Of a DNA stretch of 64,000 nucleotides, positions 55,705-64,000 are shown in pieces. The notes beneath the pieces were generated by a model. It did no database searches. It saw only the letters and a program-made list of their open reading frames with translations, and was not told the origin of the DNA. A program made the position numbers and the translations under genes. Each line of letters begins with the position of its first letter. Positions within the stretch are counted from its first letter, which is position 1. Source of the DNA: VAZQ01 sp963721005 (GTDB lineage Bacteria; Pseudomonadota; Alphaproteobacteria; Rhizobiales; Xanthobacteraceae); the NCBI GenBank assembly GCA_963721005.1, contig CAVRHR010000006.1, positions 1 to 64,000 of the forward strand. The letters are read 5' to 3'.

Positions 55705-55781
55705 GCGCTCGTAGCTCAGCTGGATAGAGCACCAGACTTCGAATTTGGGGGTCGGGGGTTCGAATCCCTCCGAGCGCGCCA
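55705..55781 (+). tRNA. tRNA-Arg (anticodon UCG)
   Basis: 77 nt with an encoded CCA end. Acceptor stem GCGCTCG / CGAGCGC is perfect; D arm GCTC..GAGC; anticodon stem CCAGA/TTTGG (one G-U pair) with loop CTTCGAA, giving anticodon TCG, which reads CGA codons; T arm GGGGG-TTCGAAT-CCCTC. Its 3' end is duplicated downstream at 56584-56607. Confidence 0.96.
55758..55781 (+). other. Attachment-site-like repeat at the tRNA-Arg 3' end (left copy)
   Basis: The last 24 bp of the tRNA gene, including T loop and acceptor, recur exactly at 56584-56607. A direct repeat of the tRNA 3' end is the usual trace of integration by a tyrosine recombinase. Confidence 0.7.
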
Positions 55782-55985
55782 ACACTTAACGCTTATGGCG
55801 GCGTCAGTTTGCAAGGCGGTTTGCGGATTCTGACAATCGGAAGGCGTTCGACAAGAACCGCAAGACTTGCCGGCGTGCGAAGAAGGAAAAGCATCCCGCA
55901 TAGCCATTCGGGCTGCGAACCGGAATGCTCTTTCTGGCTCTCATGGCAGGGCTTTTTCCTTCGGCTGTGACCGGCCAGCCCCTCC

Positions 55986-56495
55986 TCACTGCCCGGTTTC
56001 GAACGTGCAATCCGCCCCGCCGCCGGCCTTCTGCTTGATGACCATCGGATCGATTGTGCAATCGAGCTTCGTGATGCTTGCGATTATCGAGCCCGCCGCG
56101 CCTTCGGAAGCGACGCCCGCGATCGCTAGAGTGCCGTAAACTTCGTTGGCATCGCGCCCCGTTAGGGTGCGCTTGTGGCTCTTGAAAACAAGGTCGCAGC
56201 TGCGCGCCGTGATGTCGACATCGCTCATTTTGCAGGTGATGGAATCCGCCGCGACAGTTATCTTTTTGACACGCGGAATGATGAGGCTTTTGCCGTCGAA
56301 CAGGCGTATCATCGCACGCTTATCAAACGAGCCGAGCAGCGACCCGTGCGAAGCGACAACGGCCGCCAACGCCAGCGCCGACGGTCCGGACGCTGATGCG
56401 GCGGACGCCGACGAAACAGTAGCCGCATACCCAATGATGCCGGATAGCGCGAGAGCCGCCAGCCGCTTCACGCGCAATGTCATGATCAATTTCAT
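55986..56495 (-). CDS. Small secreted protein of unknown function in the tRNA-bounded segment
   Basis: 169 residues. ATG 56495 is preceded by GAGGTGA at good spacing (an upstream GTG 56504 lacks one). The N-terminus is a signal peptide (LAALALSGIIGYAATVSSASA). The mature part contains four cysteines (ITCKMSDVDI, ARSCDLVF, KLDCTID, DCTFETG), consistent with disulfides in the periplasm. I recognise no domain. It is the only gene between the two 24-bp repeats. Confidence 0.72.
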   Translation of the reverse strand: MKLIMTLRVKRLAALALSGIIGYAATVSSASAASASGPSALALAAVVASHGSLLGSFDKRAMIRLFDGKSLIIPRVKKITVAADSITCKMSDVDITARSCDLVFKSHKRTLTGRDANEVYGTLAIAGVASEGAAGSIIASITKLDCTIDPMVIKQKAGGGADCTFETGQ

Positions 56496-56583
56496 ATGAG
56501 TCACCTCGAGGTTATGCTTCCGCGGTCCGATTCGCGCCGAATCGTGCTTGAAGTCTACCGAGCAAGGGCGCCCGAATCCATTC

Positions 56584-56607
56584 GTTCGAATCCCTCCGAG
56601 CGCGCCA
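56584..56607 (+). other. Attachment-site-like repeat, right copy
   Basis: Exact 24-bp copy of the tRNA-Arg 3' end (GTTCGAATCCC..GCGCGCCA) in the same orientation, 826 bp downstream of the original. No rest of a tRNA is attached. With the left copy it bounds a segment of about 0.8 kb that holds one gene and no integrase. Confidence 0.7.
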
Positions 56608-56659
56608 TCGATCCGCTTCGGGCCGCACGCGCATTCAGGCCGATGGCACTACACGGCGA

Positions 56660-57649
56660 TCATTTTGCGCGGCCTTGAAATCCGCGCGCGAGCATCGGAA
56701 TTCGCAGGAGCGTGCCGCCGCCGGCGACGTAGAGCGTGCGCTTGTCGGGTCCGCCGAAACCGAGGTTCTGGCAGCGCCGTGTGAGGCACCAGAGGGGGAT
56801 GACGCCCAGATTCTGTCCAGTGGGGCTCAAAACCTCGATCCCGGATTCCGTCAGCCCATAAAGCCGGCCATCGTCATCGGTGACCAGGCCGTCGGCATTG
56901 GACTTCGCCGGGGCGCCGGCGGGGAGCGTCTGGTCGCGCCCAACATAGGTGGCGAACACGCGGCGATTGGCGAGCCGCCCGTCCGGCTGCACGTCGAAGG
57001 CATAAATGTCGATGCCGCCGGTATCGTTCACATAGAGCATCTTCTCGTCGTGGCTGAGCTGCAAGCCGTTGGGTGTCGTGATTCCTTCCGCCACGCGGAT
57101 CGCAGCGCCACCAGGCGGTACGTAGTACACGGCGGGCGGAATGACGGTCCGGTCAGGCGGAATATCCGTGAAGTACACGCCGCCATTGCGGTCCGCGACG
57201 ATGTCGTTGGGGCGGCCGAAGGGCTTCCCCTGGTAGTTGTCCGCCAGGATTGTTTCCTTGCCTGCCGGCCATACAGCGCGAGGACCGGTGAAGCCGGGCT
57301 CGGTCTGAAGCGAGATCAGCCGACCGTTCTTCGCGTCGAAGGTCATTCCGAGCGGGCCGTGCAGATTGCCCACGAAAGTGACGGGCTGGTCGTGCTCGTC
57401 CAGCCGCACGATGCGGTTTGCCCGCGGCTCCGAAAAGATGACGCCGACGTTCGGCAGCCAGAAGGCGTCGTCCGCGCTCGTCAGGCCCTTGATCACCACC
57501 TCCGGCATCGTGCCGCCCTTGATGACGCCGGGGATGTCGGGGGCTGGCTGAAGCTGCGTGGTATTGGGTGGCGTCTGAGAAAATACCGAAGAAATGCCCA
57601 GCCCTGTGGCCAGCACGAAGGTCAGCGTAATGAGCGCTTGGCGTATCAT
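56660..57649 (-). CDS. Periplasmic SMP-30/gluconolactonase-family protein
   Basis: 329 residues with a signal peptide (QALITLTFVLATGLGISSVF, cleavage near SQT). The rest forms a six-bladed propeller of the SMP-30/Gluconolaconase/LRE-like type: GRPNDIVADRNGGVYFTD, TPNGLQLSHDEKMLYVND and NADGLVTDDDGRLYG carry the metal-site Asn/Asp residues. A lactonase or sugar-lactone role is possible, but the substrate is unknown. Confidence 0.88.
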   Translation of the reverse strand: MIRQALITLTFVLATGLGISSVFSQTPPNTTQLQPAPDIPGVIKGGTMPEVVIKGLTSADDAFWLPNVGVIFSEPRANRIVRLDEHDQPVTFVGNLHGPLGMTFDAKNGRLISLQTEPGFTGPRAVWPAGKETILADNYQGKPFGRPNDIVADRNGGVYFTDIPPDRTVIPPAVYYVPPGGAAIRVAEGITTPNGLQLSHDEKMLYVNDTGGIDIYAFDVQPDGRLANRRVFATYVGRDQTLPAGAPAKSNADGLVTDDDGRLYGLTESGIEVLSPTGQNLGVIPLWCLTRRCQNLGFGGPDKRTLYVAGGGTLLRIPMLARGFQGRAK

Positions 57650-57981
57650 GGCAAAGGCTTCTCCAATGATCGAGATGACGGCTATCGCGGCGGATACTAC
57701 GCGGCGCGCATCGTCTCCATCCTATGGCGGGAGGGTGCGGATCTCCAGGCCAATCGAAACGTCCGACATTGGGCCAAAAATCTGTACTTGCGCCGAAGCA
57801 GGCGGGGTCGCGCGTCGAGATTGAAATGTGCTAGTTTCGAAGCCGGCGCTCGAGCTGGGACGCGATGGGGCGGCGAGATTTCATCGCGGTCCTCGTCGAT
57901 GAGAGGCTGAGCGCCGACAGGGTGCTCGAATGAGGCGCCTCAAGGGCGATAGGGCGGCGCGAAACAAGGAGACAATGTACC
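57650..57981. other. Divergent intergenic region without recognisable features
   Basis: 332 bp between the SMP-30 family gene (-) and a small secreted-protein gene (+). Apart from AAGGAG before the latter I see no convincing promoter, repeat or gene. Confidence 0.5.
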
Positions 57982-58242
57982 ATGATGAAACGAAGCGTGG
58001 CGGGTATGTTTCGAGGTGCCTGCATAATATATCTGGGTTTGATGGCGGAGGCTGGTGCGGCTCCCACGCCGAAGGTGCTCGCATGCTTGAACGCATGCGC
58101 GGCTGTGCAGCTTTCCTGCGCGCAACCAACTCTTCAAATGCCGGCTGAAAAAAGAACCATAAAGGATCTAAATATCGTGCGGGCGTGCAATGCGGCCGAT
58201 CTCAAATGCGATCACCGATGCAGAGTAAGCAAAGTAAAATGA
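57982..58242 (+). CDS. Small cysteine-rich secreted protein
   Basis: 86 residues, or 85 from the second ATG. AAGGAG lies ten bases upstream. A signal peptide (MFRGACIIYLGLMAEAGA) precedes a mature domain of about 58 residues with a spaced cysteine set (ACLNACAAVQLSC and RACNAADLKCDHRC), suggesting a disulfide-stabilised periplasmic or secreted fold. No family recognised. Its stop overlaps the next start by 4 bp. Confidence 0.7.
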   Translation: MMKRSVAGMFRGACIIYLGLMAEAGAAPTPKVLACLNACAAVQLSCAQPTLQMPAEKRTIKDLNIVRACNAADLKCDHRCRVSKVK

Positions 58243-58520
58243 GCCACGGCAGCAAGAAACAATCGTGTATGTGGCTCGTCACAGCTTTGGTGACGACGGC
58301 CTATGCAAGCCATGCATCTGCCCAGTTGAGCTTGTTTCAAACTGAGATGCAGGCGCAACAGTACTGCCCGAACGACACTGTCGTCTGGCTCGATCTTCAT
58401 AAGCGCATTTATTACATCAAGGGCCAGCGGCTTTATGCTCAAGGCAGGACGGGCACTTTTGTGTGCCAAGAGGAGGCCCGCGCAAGCAGAAACCGTCGCT
58501 CGCTGTTCGGCCGGCGCTAG
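58239..58520 (+). CDS. Small secreted protein of a rhizobial family
   Basis: 93 residues. A signal peptide (WLVTALVTTAYASHASA) is followed by FQTEMQAQQYCPNDTVVWLD and KRIYYIKGQRLYAQ..FVCQEEA. Short secreted proteins with the AQ..CPNDTVVW..GIYH.KG pattern are common in Bradyrhizobium and relatives; the role is unknown. Two cysteines. Translationally coupled (ATGA) to the preceding cysteine-rich protein, so the two may act together. Confidence 0.75.
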   Translation: MSHGSKKQSCMWLVTALVTTAYASHASAQLSLFQTEMQAQQYCPNDTVVWLDLHKRIYYIKGQRLYAQGRTGTFVCQEEARASRNRRSLFGRR

Positions 58521-58584
58521 TACCGCTGCACGGTGATTTGACCGGTTGTGCCGGAGGTCAGGTCTGGCGGTCGAGGTGCCCCGA

Positions 58585-59556
58585 TCAATCCGGATTGATG
58601 CCGGCGAACTTGACCACCTTGGCCCATTTCTCGGTTTCTTCGGCGGTGAACTTGCCGAATTCGGCGGGCGTCATCGACATCGGCACGTTGCCGAGAGCCG
58701 CGAGGCGCCTGCTGAAGGTGGGATCGGCGACCACGGCATTGATCTCCTTGTTGAGCTTGCCGACGATCTCGCCCGGAGTGCTCTTGGGCGCGGAAATGCC
58801 ATACCAGCTGTTCGCGTCGTAGCCCGGCAAGAATTCGGCCATTGCCGGGATATCCGGGAGCGTGTCCAGGCGCTTCGCAGGGGTCACCGCCAGAGCGCGC
58901 AGCTTGCCGGTTTGGATGAACTCGATCCAGGCGGGTATGGAGCCGAACGCCATTTGGACCTGCCCACCGAGCAGATCAGGCACGTAGCTGCTGCGATATG
59001 GCACATGAACCAGATCGACACCCGCCATCATCTTGAACAATTCGCCGAAGACATGCGGCGGGGTGCCGTTCCCGGCCGAGGCCATGTTGATCCTGCCCGG
59101 ATTGGCTTTGGCATAGGCGATGAATTCGGGGACGGTCCTTGCCGGCAACGATGGATTGACCACCATGACGTAGGGACCGAGGCAGATGCCCGCGATCGGC
59201 ACGGTGTCGCGGATGAAATTGAAATTGAGGTTCGGGTAGAGCGTCGCGTTGATGGCATTCGACGGATTGGCCAGGAGGAGCGTATAGCCGTCGGGCGCGG
59301 CCCGCACGACGACCTCGGTCGCGATATTGGTGCCCGCGCCCGGCCGGTTCTCGATCACGAATTGCTGGCCGAGCCGTTCCGAGAGCCACTGACCGGTGAG
59401 ACGCGCGAGAATGTCGGGCGCGAGACCGGCGGGAACGCCGGCCACGATGCGCACCGGGCGTGCCGGATAGATTTGCGCCCTGGCGACACCCGAGACGGCC
59501 GGAAGCGCGGCAGCACCCGCGGCCAAGTGCAGGAATTCGCGGCGCAGGACTTTCAT
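58585..59556 (-). CDS. Bug-family (TctC-type) solute-binding protein
   Basis: 323 residues. ATG 59556 is preceded by GGAGGGGG, an excellent ribosome binding site. The signal peptide carries RREFLHLAAGAAA, possibly Tat-dependent. The mature body has the Bug family marks YPARPVRIVAGVPAG, IENRPGAGTNIATE and the NPGRINMASAGNGTPPHV region. Such proteins bind carboxylates for tripartite tricarboxylate transporters; no TctA/TctB genes lie here, a common situation for orphan Bug proteins. Confidence 0.92.
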   Translation of the reverse strand: MKVLRREFLHLAAGAAALPAVSGVARAQIYPARPVRIVAGVPAGLAPDILARLTGQWLSERLGQQFVIENRPGAGTNIATEVVVRAAPDGYTLLLANPSNAINATLYPNLNFNFIRDTVPIAGICLGPYVMVVNPSLPARTVPEFIAYAKANPGRINMASAGNGTPPHVFGELFKMMAGVDLVHVPYRSSYVPDLLGGQVQMAFGSIPAWIEFIQTGKLRALAVTPAKRLDTLPDIPAMAEFLPGYDANSWYGISAPKSTPGEIVGKLNKEINAVVADPTFSRRLAALGNVPMSMTPAEFGKFTAEETEKWAKVVKFAGINPD

Positions 59557-59982
59557 GTCGTGCCCCCTCCAAAATTCCCGCGTCACTGCGGCCTCACTCC
59601 GCATTGATGTCGGCCTCGCGAATGGCAAATAGCGTGAGGCGGCGGATGGCACGCGCCTTCGGCAGTCCCGCTTGCAGCTGACGGATTCTACACTATTGTT
59701 GCGTGTATATGGAATGGCGTGCGCGCCGTTGCTTGCGCATGGGCAGGCTCGTGCAGGCTCGTGCAGGCGCGGCGGCGAATGTCGGCGAGCCTGAGCGCTT
59801 TGGCCGGACATCCGTCGGATGACTCCGGTTCCGGCATGCTGCACCGGCGCATTCGTCGCGTGCCGCAACCGCATGGGCGAGACGCGGCCGCGGCTCATTG
59901 GGAGGCATTTCCGCAACGCTCTTCCGCGCGCGCGCCCCATAGCCTAAAGACGGCCCGAAACCTTCTCCAGGCGCGGGTGCAC
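59557..59982. other. Divergent intergenic region, Bug receptor / ABC-F
   Basis: 426 bp. It contains a short tandem repeat of GGCTCGTGCA (two full units and part of a third, 59745-59767). The open frame continuing upstream of the ABC-F start has no family resemblance and is treated as non-coding. Confidence 0.5.
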
Positions 59983-61605
59983 ATGATTCGTCTCGACAAT
60001 GTCAGCAAGCAGAACGGTCACCAGATTCTCTTCATCGAGGCCTCCGCGGCGCTCTACCGGGGGGAGAAGGTCGGCCTGGTGGGGCCGAACGGCGCCGGCA
60101 AGACCACGCTGTTCCGGATGATCACCGGCGAGGAACAGCCCGACGAGGGCCAGGTGGCGGTCGATCGGGGGGTGACCATCGGCTATTTCAGCCAGGACGT
60201 CGGCGACATGTCGGGCCGCAGCGCCGTGTCCGAGGTGATGGACGGCGCCGGCCCGGTGAGCGCGGTGGCGACCGAGCTCAAGGAGCTGGAGGCCGCCATG
60301 GGGGATACGGATCGCGCGCACGACATGGACGCCATCGTGGCGCGCTACGGCGAGGTGCAGGGGCGCTTCGAGGAGCTCGACGGCTATGCCCAGGAAGGGC
60401 GGGCGCGCGAGGTGCTGGCGGGCCTCGGCTTCAGCCAGGAGATGATGGACGGCGACGTCGGCGCGCTGTCGGGCGGCTGGAAGATGCGGGTCGCGCTCGC
60501 CCGCATCCTGCTCATGCGGCCGGACGCCATGCTGCTCGACGAGCCGAGCAACCATCTCGACCTGGAGAGCCTGATCTGGCTCGAGCAATTCCTCAAGGGT
60601 TACGAGGGCGCGCTGATGATGACCTCGCACGACCGCGAGTTCATGAACCGCATCGTCACCAAGATCGTGGAGATCGACGGCGGCGCGCTGACCGCCTATG
60701 CGGGCAATTACGAGTTCTACGAGCAGCAGCGCGCGCTGAACGAGAAGCAGCAGCAGGCCCAGTTCGAGCGCCAGCAGGCGATGCTCTCCAAGGAGATCAA
60801 GTTCATCGAGCGCTTCAAGGCCCGCGCCTCGCATGCCGCGCAGGTGCAGAGCCGGGTGAAGAAGCTGGAGAAGATCGACCGCGTGGAGCCGCCCCGGCGC
60901 CGCCAGACCATCCTGTTCGAGTTCCCGCCGGCGCCGCGCTCCGGCGAGGACGTAGTCAGCCTCAAGAACGTGCACAAAGGATATGGCACCAAGAGCATCT
61001 ACGACGGGCTGGACTTCCAGGTGCGCCGCAAGGAGCGCTGGTGCGTCATGGGCGTCAACGGCGCCGGCAAGTCCACGCTGCTCAAGCTGGTGGCGGGCTC
61101 GACGCCCCCCGACGACGGCACCGTTGCGCTCGGCGGCAGCGTCAAGATGGGCTACTTCGCGCAGCACGCCATGGAGCTTCTGGACGGCGAGCGCACCGTG
61201 TTCCAATCGCTGGAGGACGCGTTCTCGCAGGCCGGGCAGGGCGCGCTCCGCGCGCTCGCCGGCGCCTTCGGGTTCTCCGGCGACGACGTGGAGAAGCGCT
61301 GCCGGGTGCTGTCCGGAGGCGAGAAGGCGCGACTGGTGATGGCGCTGATGCTGTTCGACCCGCCCAATCTCCTGGTGCTGGACGAGCCCACCAACCACCT
61401 CGACATGGCGACCAAGGAGATGCTGATCACGGCGCTCTCGCAATACGAGGGCACCATGCTGTTCGTCTCGCACGACCGGCACTTCCTCGCCGCGCTGTCC
61501 AACCGGGTGCTGGAGCTCACGCCCGAGGGCATCCACCAGTACGGCGGCGGCTACACGGAATATGTGGCGCGCACCGGCCACGAAGCTCCGGGCCTGCGGA
61601 GCTGA
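59983..61605 (+). CDS. ABC-F family ribosome-associated ATPase
   Basis: 540 residues, two ABC domains and no membrane helices, so a translation factor rather than a transporter. Domain 1: GPNGAGKTT, LSGGWKMRVALARI, LLLDEPSNHLD. The interdomain P-site linker (about 240-300) is rich in Gln, Glu and Arg (NEKQQQAQFERQQAMLSKEI). Domain 2: GVNGAGKST, LSGGEKARLVMAL, LVLDEPTNHLD. Overall closest in feel to the YbiT branch. I chose ATG 59983 (MIRLDNVSKQNG), the usual start. Confidence 0.93.
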   Translation: MIRLDNVSKQNGHQILFIEASAALYRGEKVGLVGPNGAGKTTLFRMITGEEQPDEGQVAVDRGVTIGYFSQDVGDMSGRSAVSEVMDGAGPVSAVATELKELEAAMGDTDRAHDMDAIVARYGEVQGRFEELDGYAQEGRAREVLAGLGFSQEMMDGDVGALSGGWKMRVALARILLMRPDAMLLDEPSNHLDLESLIWLEQFLKGYEGALMMTSHDREFMNRIVTKIVEIDGGALTAYAGNYEFYEQQRALNEKQQQAQFERQQAMLSKEIKFIERFKARASHAAQVQSRVKKLEKIDRVEPPRRRQTILFEFPPAPRSGEDVVSLKNVHKGYGTKSIYDGLDFQVRRKERWCVMGVNGAGKSTLLKLVAGSTPPDDGTVALGGSVKMGYFAQHAMELLDGERTVFQSLEDAFSQAGQGALRALAGAFGFSGDDVEKRCRVLSGGEKARLVMALMLFDPPNLLVLDEPTNHLDMATKEMLITALSQYEGTMLFVSHDRHFLAALSNRVLELTPEGIHQYGGGYTEYVARTGHEAPGLRS

Positions 61606-61629
61606 CCGAGCAAAGCCGTTCGATATCGC

Positions 61630-62106
61630 CTATTGGGCCGGAGCGGGGGTGTGAGGCGCGGCTGGCGTGGGAATCGGAATCGGCCGCATCCCCGGAGCCA
61701 GGAACGGCGCTCCGCCGGTACGGCCGCCGAAACCGAAGAACCGGCGCACCGGCCTGCAGTAGTTGTCCCCGTGCGCCGCCAGGTCCGCGATCAATGCGTC
61801 GGTGATGACGATCTCGACCACAGGCTGCTTGGCACTGGTCCAGAAGCTCTTCACGGCCTGCCGGGTCTTGTCGCCCAGCTTGCCGTCGATGCGGCCATTG
61901 AGACAGTCGAGCCGCCGCAGCTCGGTTTGCGCCTTCCTGATCTGCTCGGGCGTGTTGGCCGGCGACGCGGGCGCGTCGGCTGCTGGCGCTGTATCAGGTG
62001 CATTCTGTACCAGCTGGACCATGCGCCCGGCGGCGCCCGCGCCCGAAAGCCCGCACAGCGAAATGGCAATTGCAGCCGATCCGGCCCGCCAGACCGAGCT
62101 ATGCAT
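61630..62106 (-). CDS. Secreted protein with a peptidoglycan-binding-like segment
   Basis: 158 residues. ATG 62106 lies after GAGG; a TTG at 62112 is less likely. A signal peptide (AGSAAIAISLCGLSGAGA) precedes a Pro/Ala linker and a helical segment IRKAQTELRRLDCLNGRIDG with KTRQAVKSFW, resembling the PG_binding_1 repeat. A Pro-rich tail ends the protein. It may bind cell wall. Convergent with the ABC-F gene. Confidence 0.78.
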   Translation of the reverse strand: MHSSVWRAGSAAIAISLCGLSGAGAAGRMVQLVQNAPDTAPAADAPASPANTPEQIRKAQTELRRLDCLNGRIDGKLGDKTRQAVKSFWTSAKQPVVEIVITDALIADLAAHGDNYCRPVRRFFGFGGRTGGAPFLAPGMRPIPIPTPAAPHTPAPAQ

Positions 62107-62277
62107 CGTCAACCTCTATCCTGATGTCCGTTCGGGCGACAATCGATGACACCTTTTAATATCGATGGGGTCGCGGAGCAATCAGCCCCCTGCCAGCCGC
62201 GCGGCCGGTCTTCAGCAACGGTCATTTTCAGCTATAATTGTGCGGGCGGGAAATTCGGTCCGGACCAGGAGCGATTC

Positions 62278-64000
62278 ATGGCCAAACCCATCGGCACTCT
62301 GGCACACACCAGCCGGCGCGAGTTTCTGGCCACGGCGGCCGGCTTCACCTTGGCGCTGACGGCGCTTCCCGCAGGCATGGTCGGCGAGGCTCTCGCTGAC
62401 GCGCCGCTTGAGCCGAACGTATGGCTCACCATCGCGACCGATGGCACCATCACCATCGTGTCGCCCGCGGCCGAGATGGGGCAGGGCACCTTCACCACCT
62501 TGCCGCTGGTGCTGGCCGAGGAGCTCGATGCCGACTGGTCCGCCGTCAAGGCGATCTTTCCGCCGCGGTGGAACGAGAACGAGTTCGGCAATCCGCAATG
62601 GAATGGCCTGTTCAACACCACGGCGAGCCTCGCCACCCGCGGTTATTTCAAGCCCATGCGCATGGCCGGCGCGCAGGCGCGCCGCGTCCTCATCGACGCC
62701 GTCGCGGCGCGATGGGGCGTGCCGGCTGCGGAGCTGTCGACCGAGCCGAGCGTGGTGGTTCATAAGGCTTCGAGCCGCCGCATCCGCTATGGCGAGATCG
62801 CGGCTTTTGCCCAGGTGCCGAGCCCGCTGCCGAAAATCGAGGATGCGGATCTCAAGCGTCCGGCGGACTTCCGTTACATCGGCAAGGATCTGCCGCGCAT
62901 GGAGCTGCCCACCAAGGTGACGGGCGCCGCGCGCTACGGCATCGACGTGCAGGTGCCCGGCATGCGCTACGCAGCCGTGCTGCAAGCGCCCTATGAGGGC
63001 GGCACCCCGGCTTCGATCGACGATGCCGCGGCGCGCGGGGTTGCGGGTGTCACGGACGTGGTGTCATTGCCGGCTGCCGTAGCCGTCGTCGGCAATTCGG
63101 TCGAGGCGACCCAGGCCGCCAAGCAGCGGCTCAAGGTGACCTGGACCCGGGCACCGGCCGCTGCGCATGATTCCGAGCGTGCGCTCGCGGAGTTCGCCGC
63201 CATTGCGCGCGACAAGGGCCGCGCCGGGGTGAAGTTCGCGGGTGTCGGCGACGCCGGGGCCGCGATGGCGGGCGCCGCGCGGGTGTTCCGCGGCGAATAT
63301 CGCACCCGCTACACCTATCACGCCCAGATGGAGCCGATGAACGCGACCGCCGCGGTCACGCCCGATGGAAAATCAGCGGAAATCTGGGTCGGCACGCAAA
63401 ATCCCAGCGGCCTCCTCAACGATGTGGCGCGGCTCCTGCAGACCGACCGCTCCAGGATCACCTTCCACCAGCATTTCATCGGCGGCGGCTATGGACGCCG
63501 CGGCGGGCCGCAGGACGTGGTGCTCGACGCGGTGCGCCTATCCAAAGCGGTCGGCAGCCCGGTCAAGGTGATCTGGAGCCGCGAGGACGACATCGCGACC
63601 GGCAAGTTCCGGCCGATGACGGCGCACCATATCGAGGCCGGCTTCGATGCTGCCGGCCGGCTGATCGCGTGGCATCACCGCGTGGTCGCCGAGTCGGTGG
63701 CCGGGTACCGGGCCGGCCTGGCCGGCGCAGCGCCGCCGGCGATCGACGGCATCGTGATGAAGGGATCGTCGCTGCCGCAATATCCGATCCCCAACAAGCT
63801 GGTCGAGCACATCGTCGAAGTGCGCGGCGCGCGGCTCTCCTCGGTGCGCGGCGTGGGCGTCTACTACAATGCGTTCGCGGTCGAGAGCTTTCTCGACGAG
63901 ATCGCCGCCGCCCGCGGCGAGGACCCGATCGGGTTCCGCCTTAGGCTTTCGGAAGGGCAGCCGCGCGTTCAGGCGCTGCTGCGCGCCGTCGCCGGCATGT
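62278..64000 (+). CDS. Molybdenum hydroxylase large subunit, IorB-type (cut by window end)
   Basis: At least 574 residues, no stop before the window ends. It belongs to the isoquinoline 1-oxidoreductase beta / aldehyde dehydrogenase branch of the xanthine oxidase family. A Tat signal (SRREFLATAAGFTLALTA) at the N-terminus marks export to the periplasm, as in IorB relatives. Molybdopterin-domain blocks seen are SPAAEMGQGTFTTLPLVLAE, FHQHFIGGGYGRRGG and EVRGARLSSVRGVGVYYNAF. TATAAT at 62233-62238 could be its -10 element. The 2Fe-2S partner subunit is not upstream, so it may lie beyond the right edge. Confidence 0.9.
   Translation, partial: MAKPIGTLAHTSRREFLATAAGFTLALTALPAGMVGEALADAPLEPNVWLTIATDGTITIVSPAAEMGQGTFTTLPLVLAEELDADWSAVKAIFPPRWNENEFGNPQWNGLFNTTASLATRGYFKPMRMAGAQARRVLIDAVAARWGVPAAELSTEPSVVVHKASSRRIRYGEIAAFAQVPSPLPKIEDADLKRPADFRYIGKDLPRMELPTKVTGAARYGIDVQVPGMRYAAVLQAPYEGGTPASIDDAAARGVAGVTDVVSLPAAVAVVGNSVEATQAAKQRLKVTWTRAPAAAHDSERALAEFAAIARDKGRAGVKFAGVGDAGAAMAGAARVFRGEYRTRYTYHAQMEPMNATAAVTPDGKSAEIWVGTQNPSGLLNDVARLLQTDRSRITFHQHFIGGGYGRRGGPQDVVLDAVRLSKAVGSPVKVIWSREDDIATGKFRPMTAHHIEAGFDAAGRLIAWHHRVVAESVAGYRAGLAGAAPPAIDGIVMKGSSLPQYPIPNKLVEHIVEVRGARLSSVRGVGVYYNAFAVESFLDEIAAARGEDPIGFRLRLSEGQPRVQALLRAVAGM

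Noticed and set aside
56584..56607. Second tRNA gene
   Set aside because: Only the 24-bp 3' end of tRNA-Arg is present; no D arm or anticodon arm precedes it.

Overview
The window comes from a GC-rich alphaproteobacterium, most likely of the order Hyphomicrobiales (Rhizobiales), near the Bradyrhizobium / Xanthobacteraceae group. This rests on the ribosomal-protein and RpoA/RpoB/RpoC sequences, a short LID-less adenylate kinase, an ATP12-type F1 chaperone, small secreted protein families typical of that order, and families of short palindromic intergenic repeats. It is an inference from recalled protein families, not from a database search.

Region 1 (1-30.3 kb, all + strand) is the transcription/translation core: the 3' half of rpoB, then rpoC, then two envelope genes (a bifunctional penicillin-binding protein and a secreted protein of unknown function), then the str operon (rpsL-rpsG-fusA-tuf) running into the S10, spc and alpha operons (rpsJ to rplQ, with secY and adk). 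Oddities here are the two envelope genes between rpoC and rpsL, a degenerate tandem repeat ahead of rpsL, a Lys/Ala-rich histone-H1-like tail on adenylate kinase and a 60-residue basic extension on L5.

Region 2 (30.3-43.5 kb): a tightly overlapping + strand operon (HtrA protease, rarA, arylamine N-acetyltransferase, RluA-family pseudouridine synthase) converges on a - strand operon encoding 2-oxoacid:ferredoxin oxidoreductase (korA, korB) and a GltD-like NAD(P)H oxidoreductase fused to a two-cluster ferredoxin. Then follow an ATP12 chaperone, pccB and a bacterial TMEM175 channel.

Region 3 (43.5-52 kb): an accessory block with an alpha-oxoamine synthase, an ABC/FtsX-type exporter, a stand-alone E2-type acyltransferase and a TPR-methyltransferase. 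This is the best candidate for an undescribed small-molecule or lipid pathway. It is a hypothesis from gene content only.

Region 4 (52-64 kb): mixed metabolic and envelope genes (metallophosphoesterase, glutathione-dependent formaldehyde dehydrogenase, a kelch protein, a thioesterase, tRNA-Arg, an SMP-30 family protein, small secreted proteins, a Bug-type solute receptor, an ABC-F protein, and a molybdenum hydroxylase large subunit cut by the window end). A 24-bp copy of the tRNA-Arg 3' end lies 826 bp downstream of the gene, marking a probable integration scar.

Reading frames of rpoB, rpoC, fusA and rplB are each broken by one extra base, and three accessory genes carry seven more single-base indels. 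Because the four core genes are essential, most of these are probably errors in the sequence, and I annotate across them. Removing the indels brings every affected gene to a whole number of codons and a normal family length.
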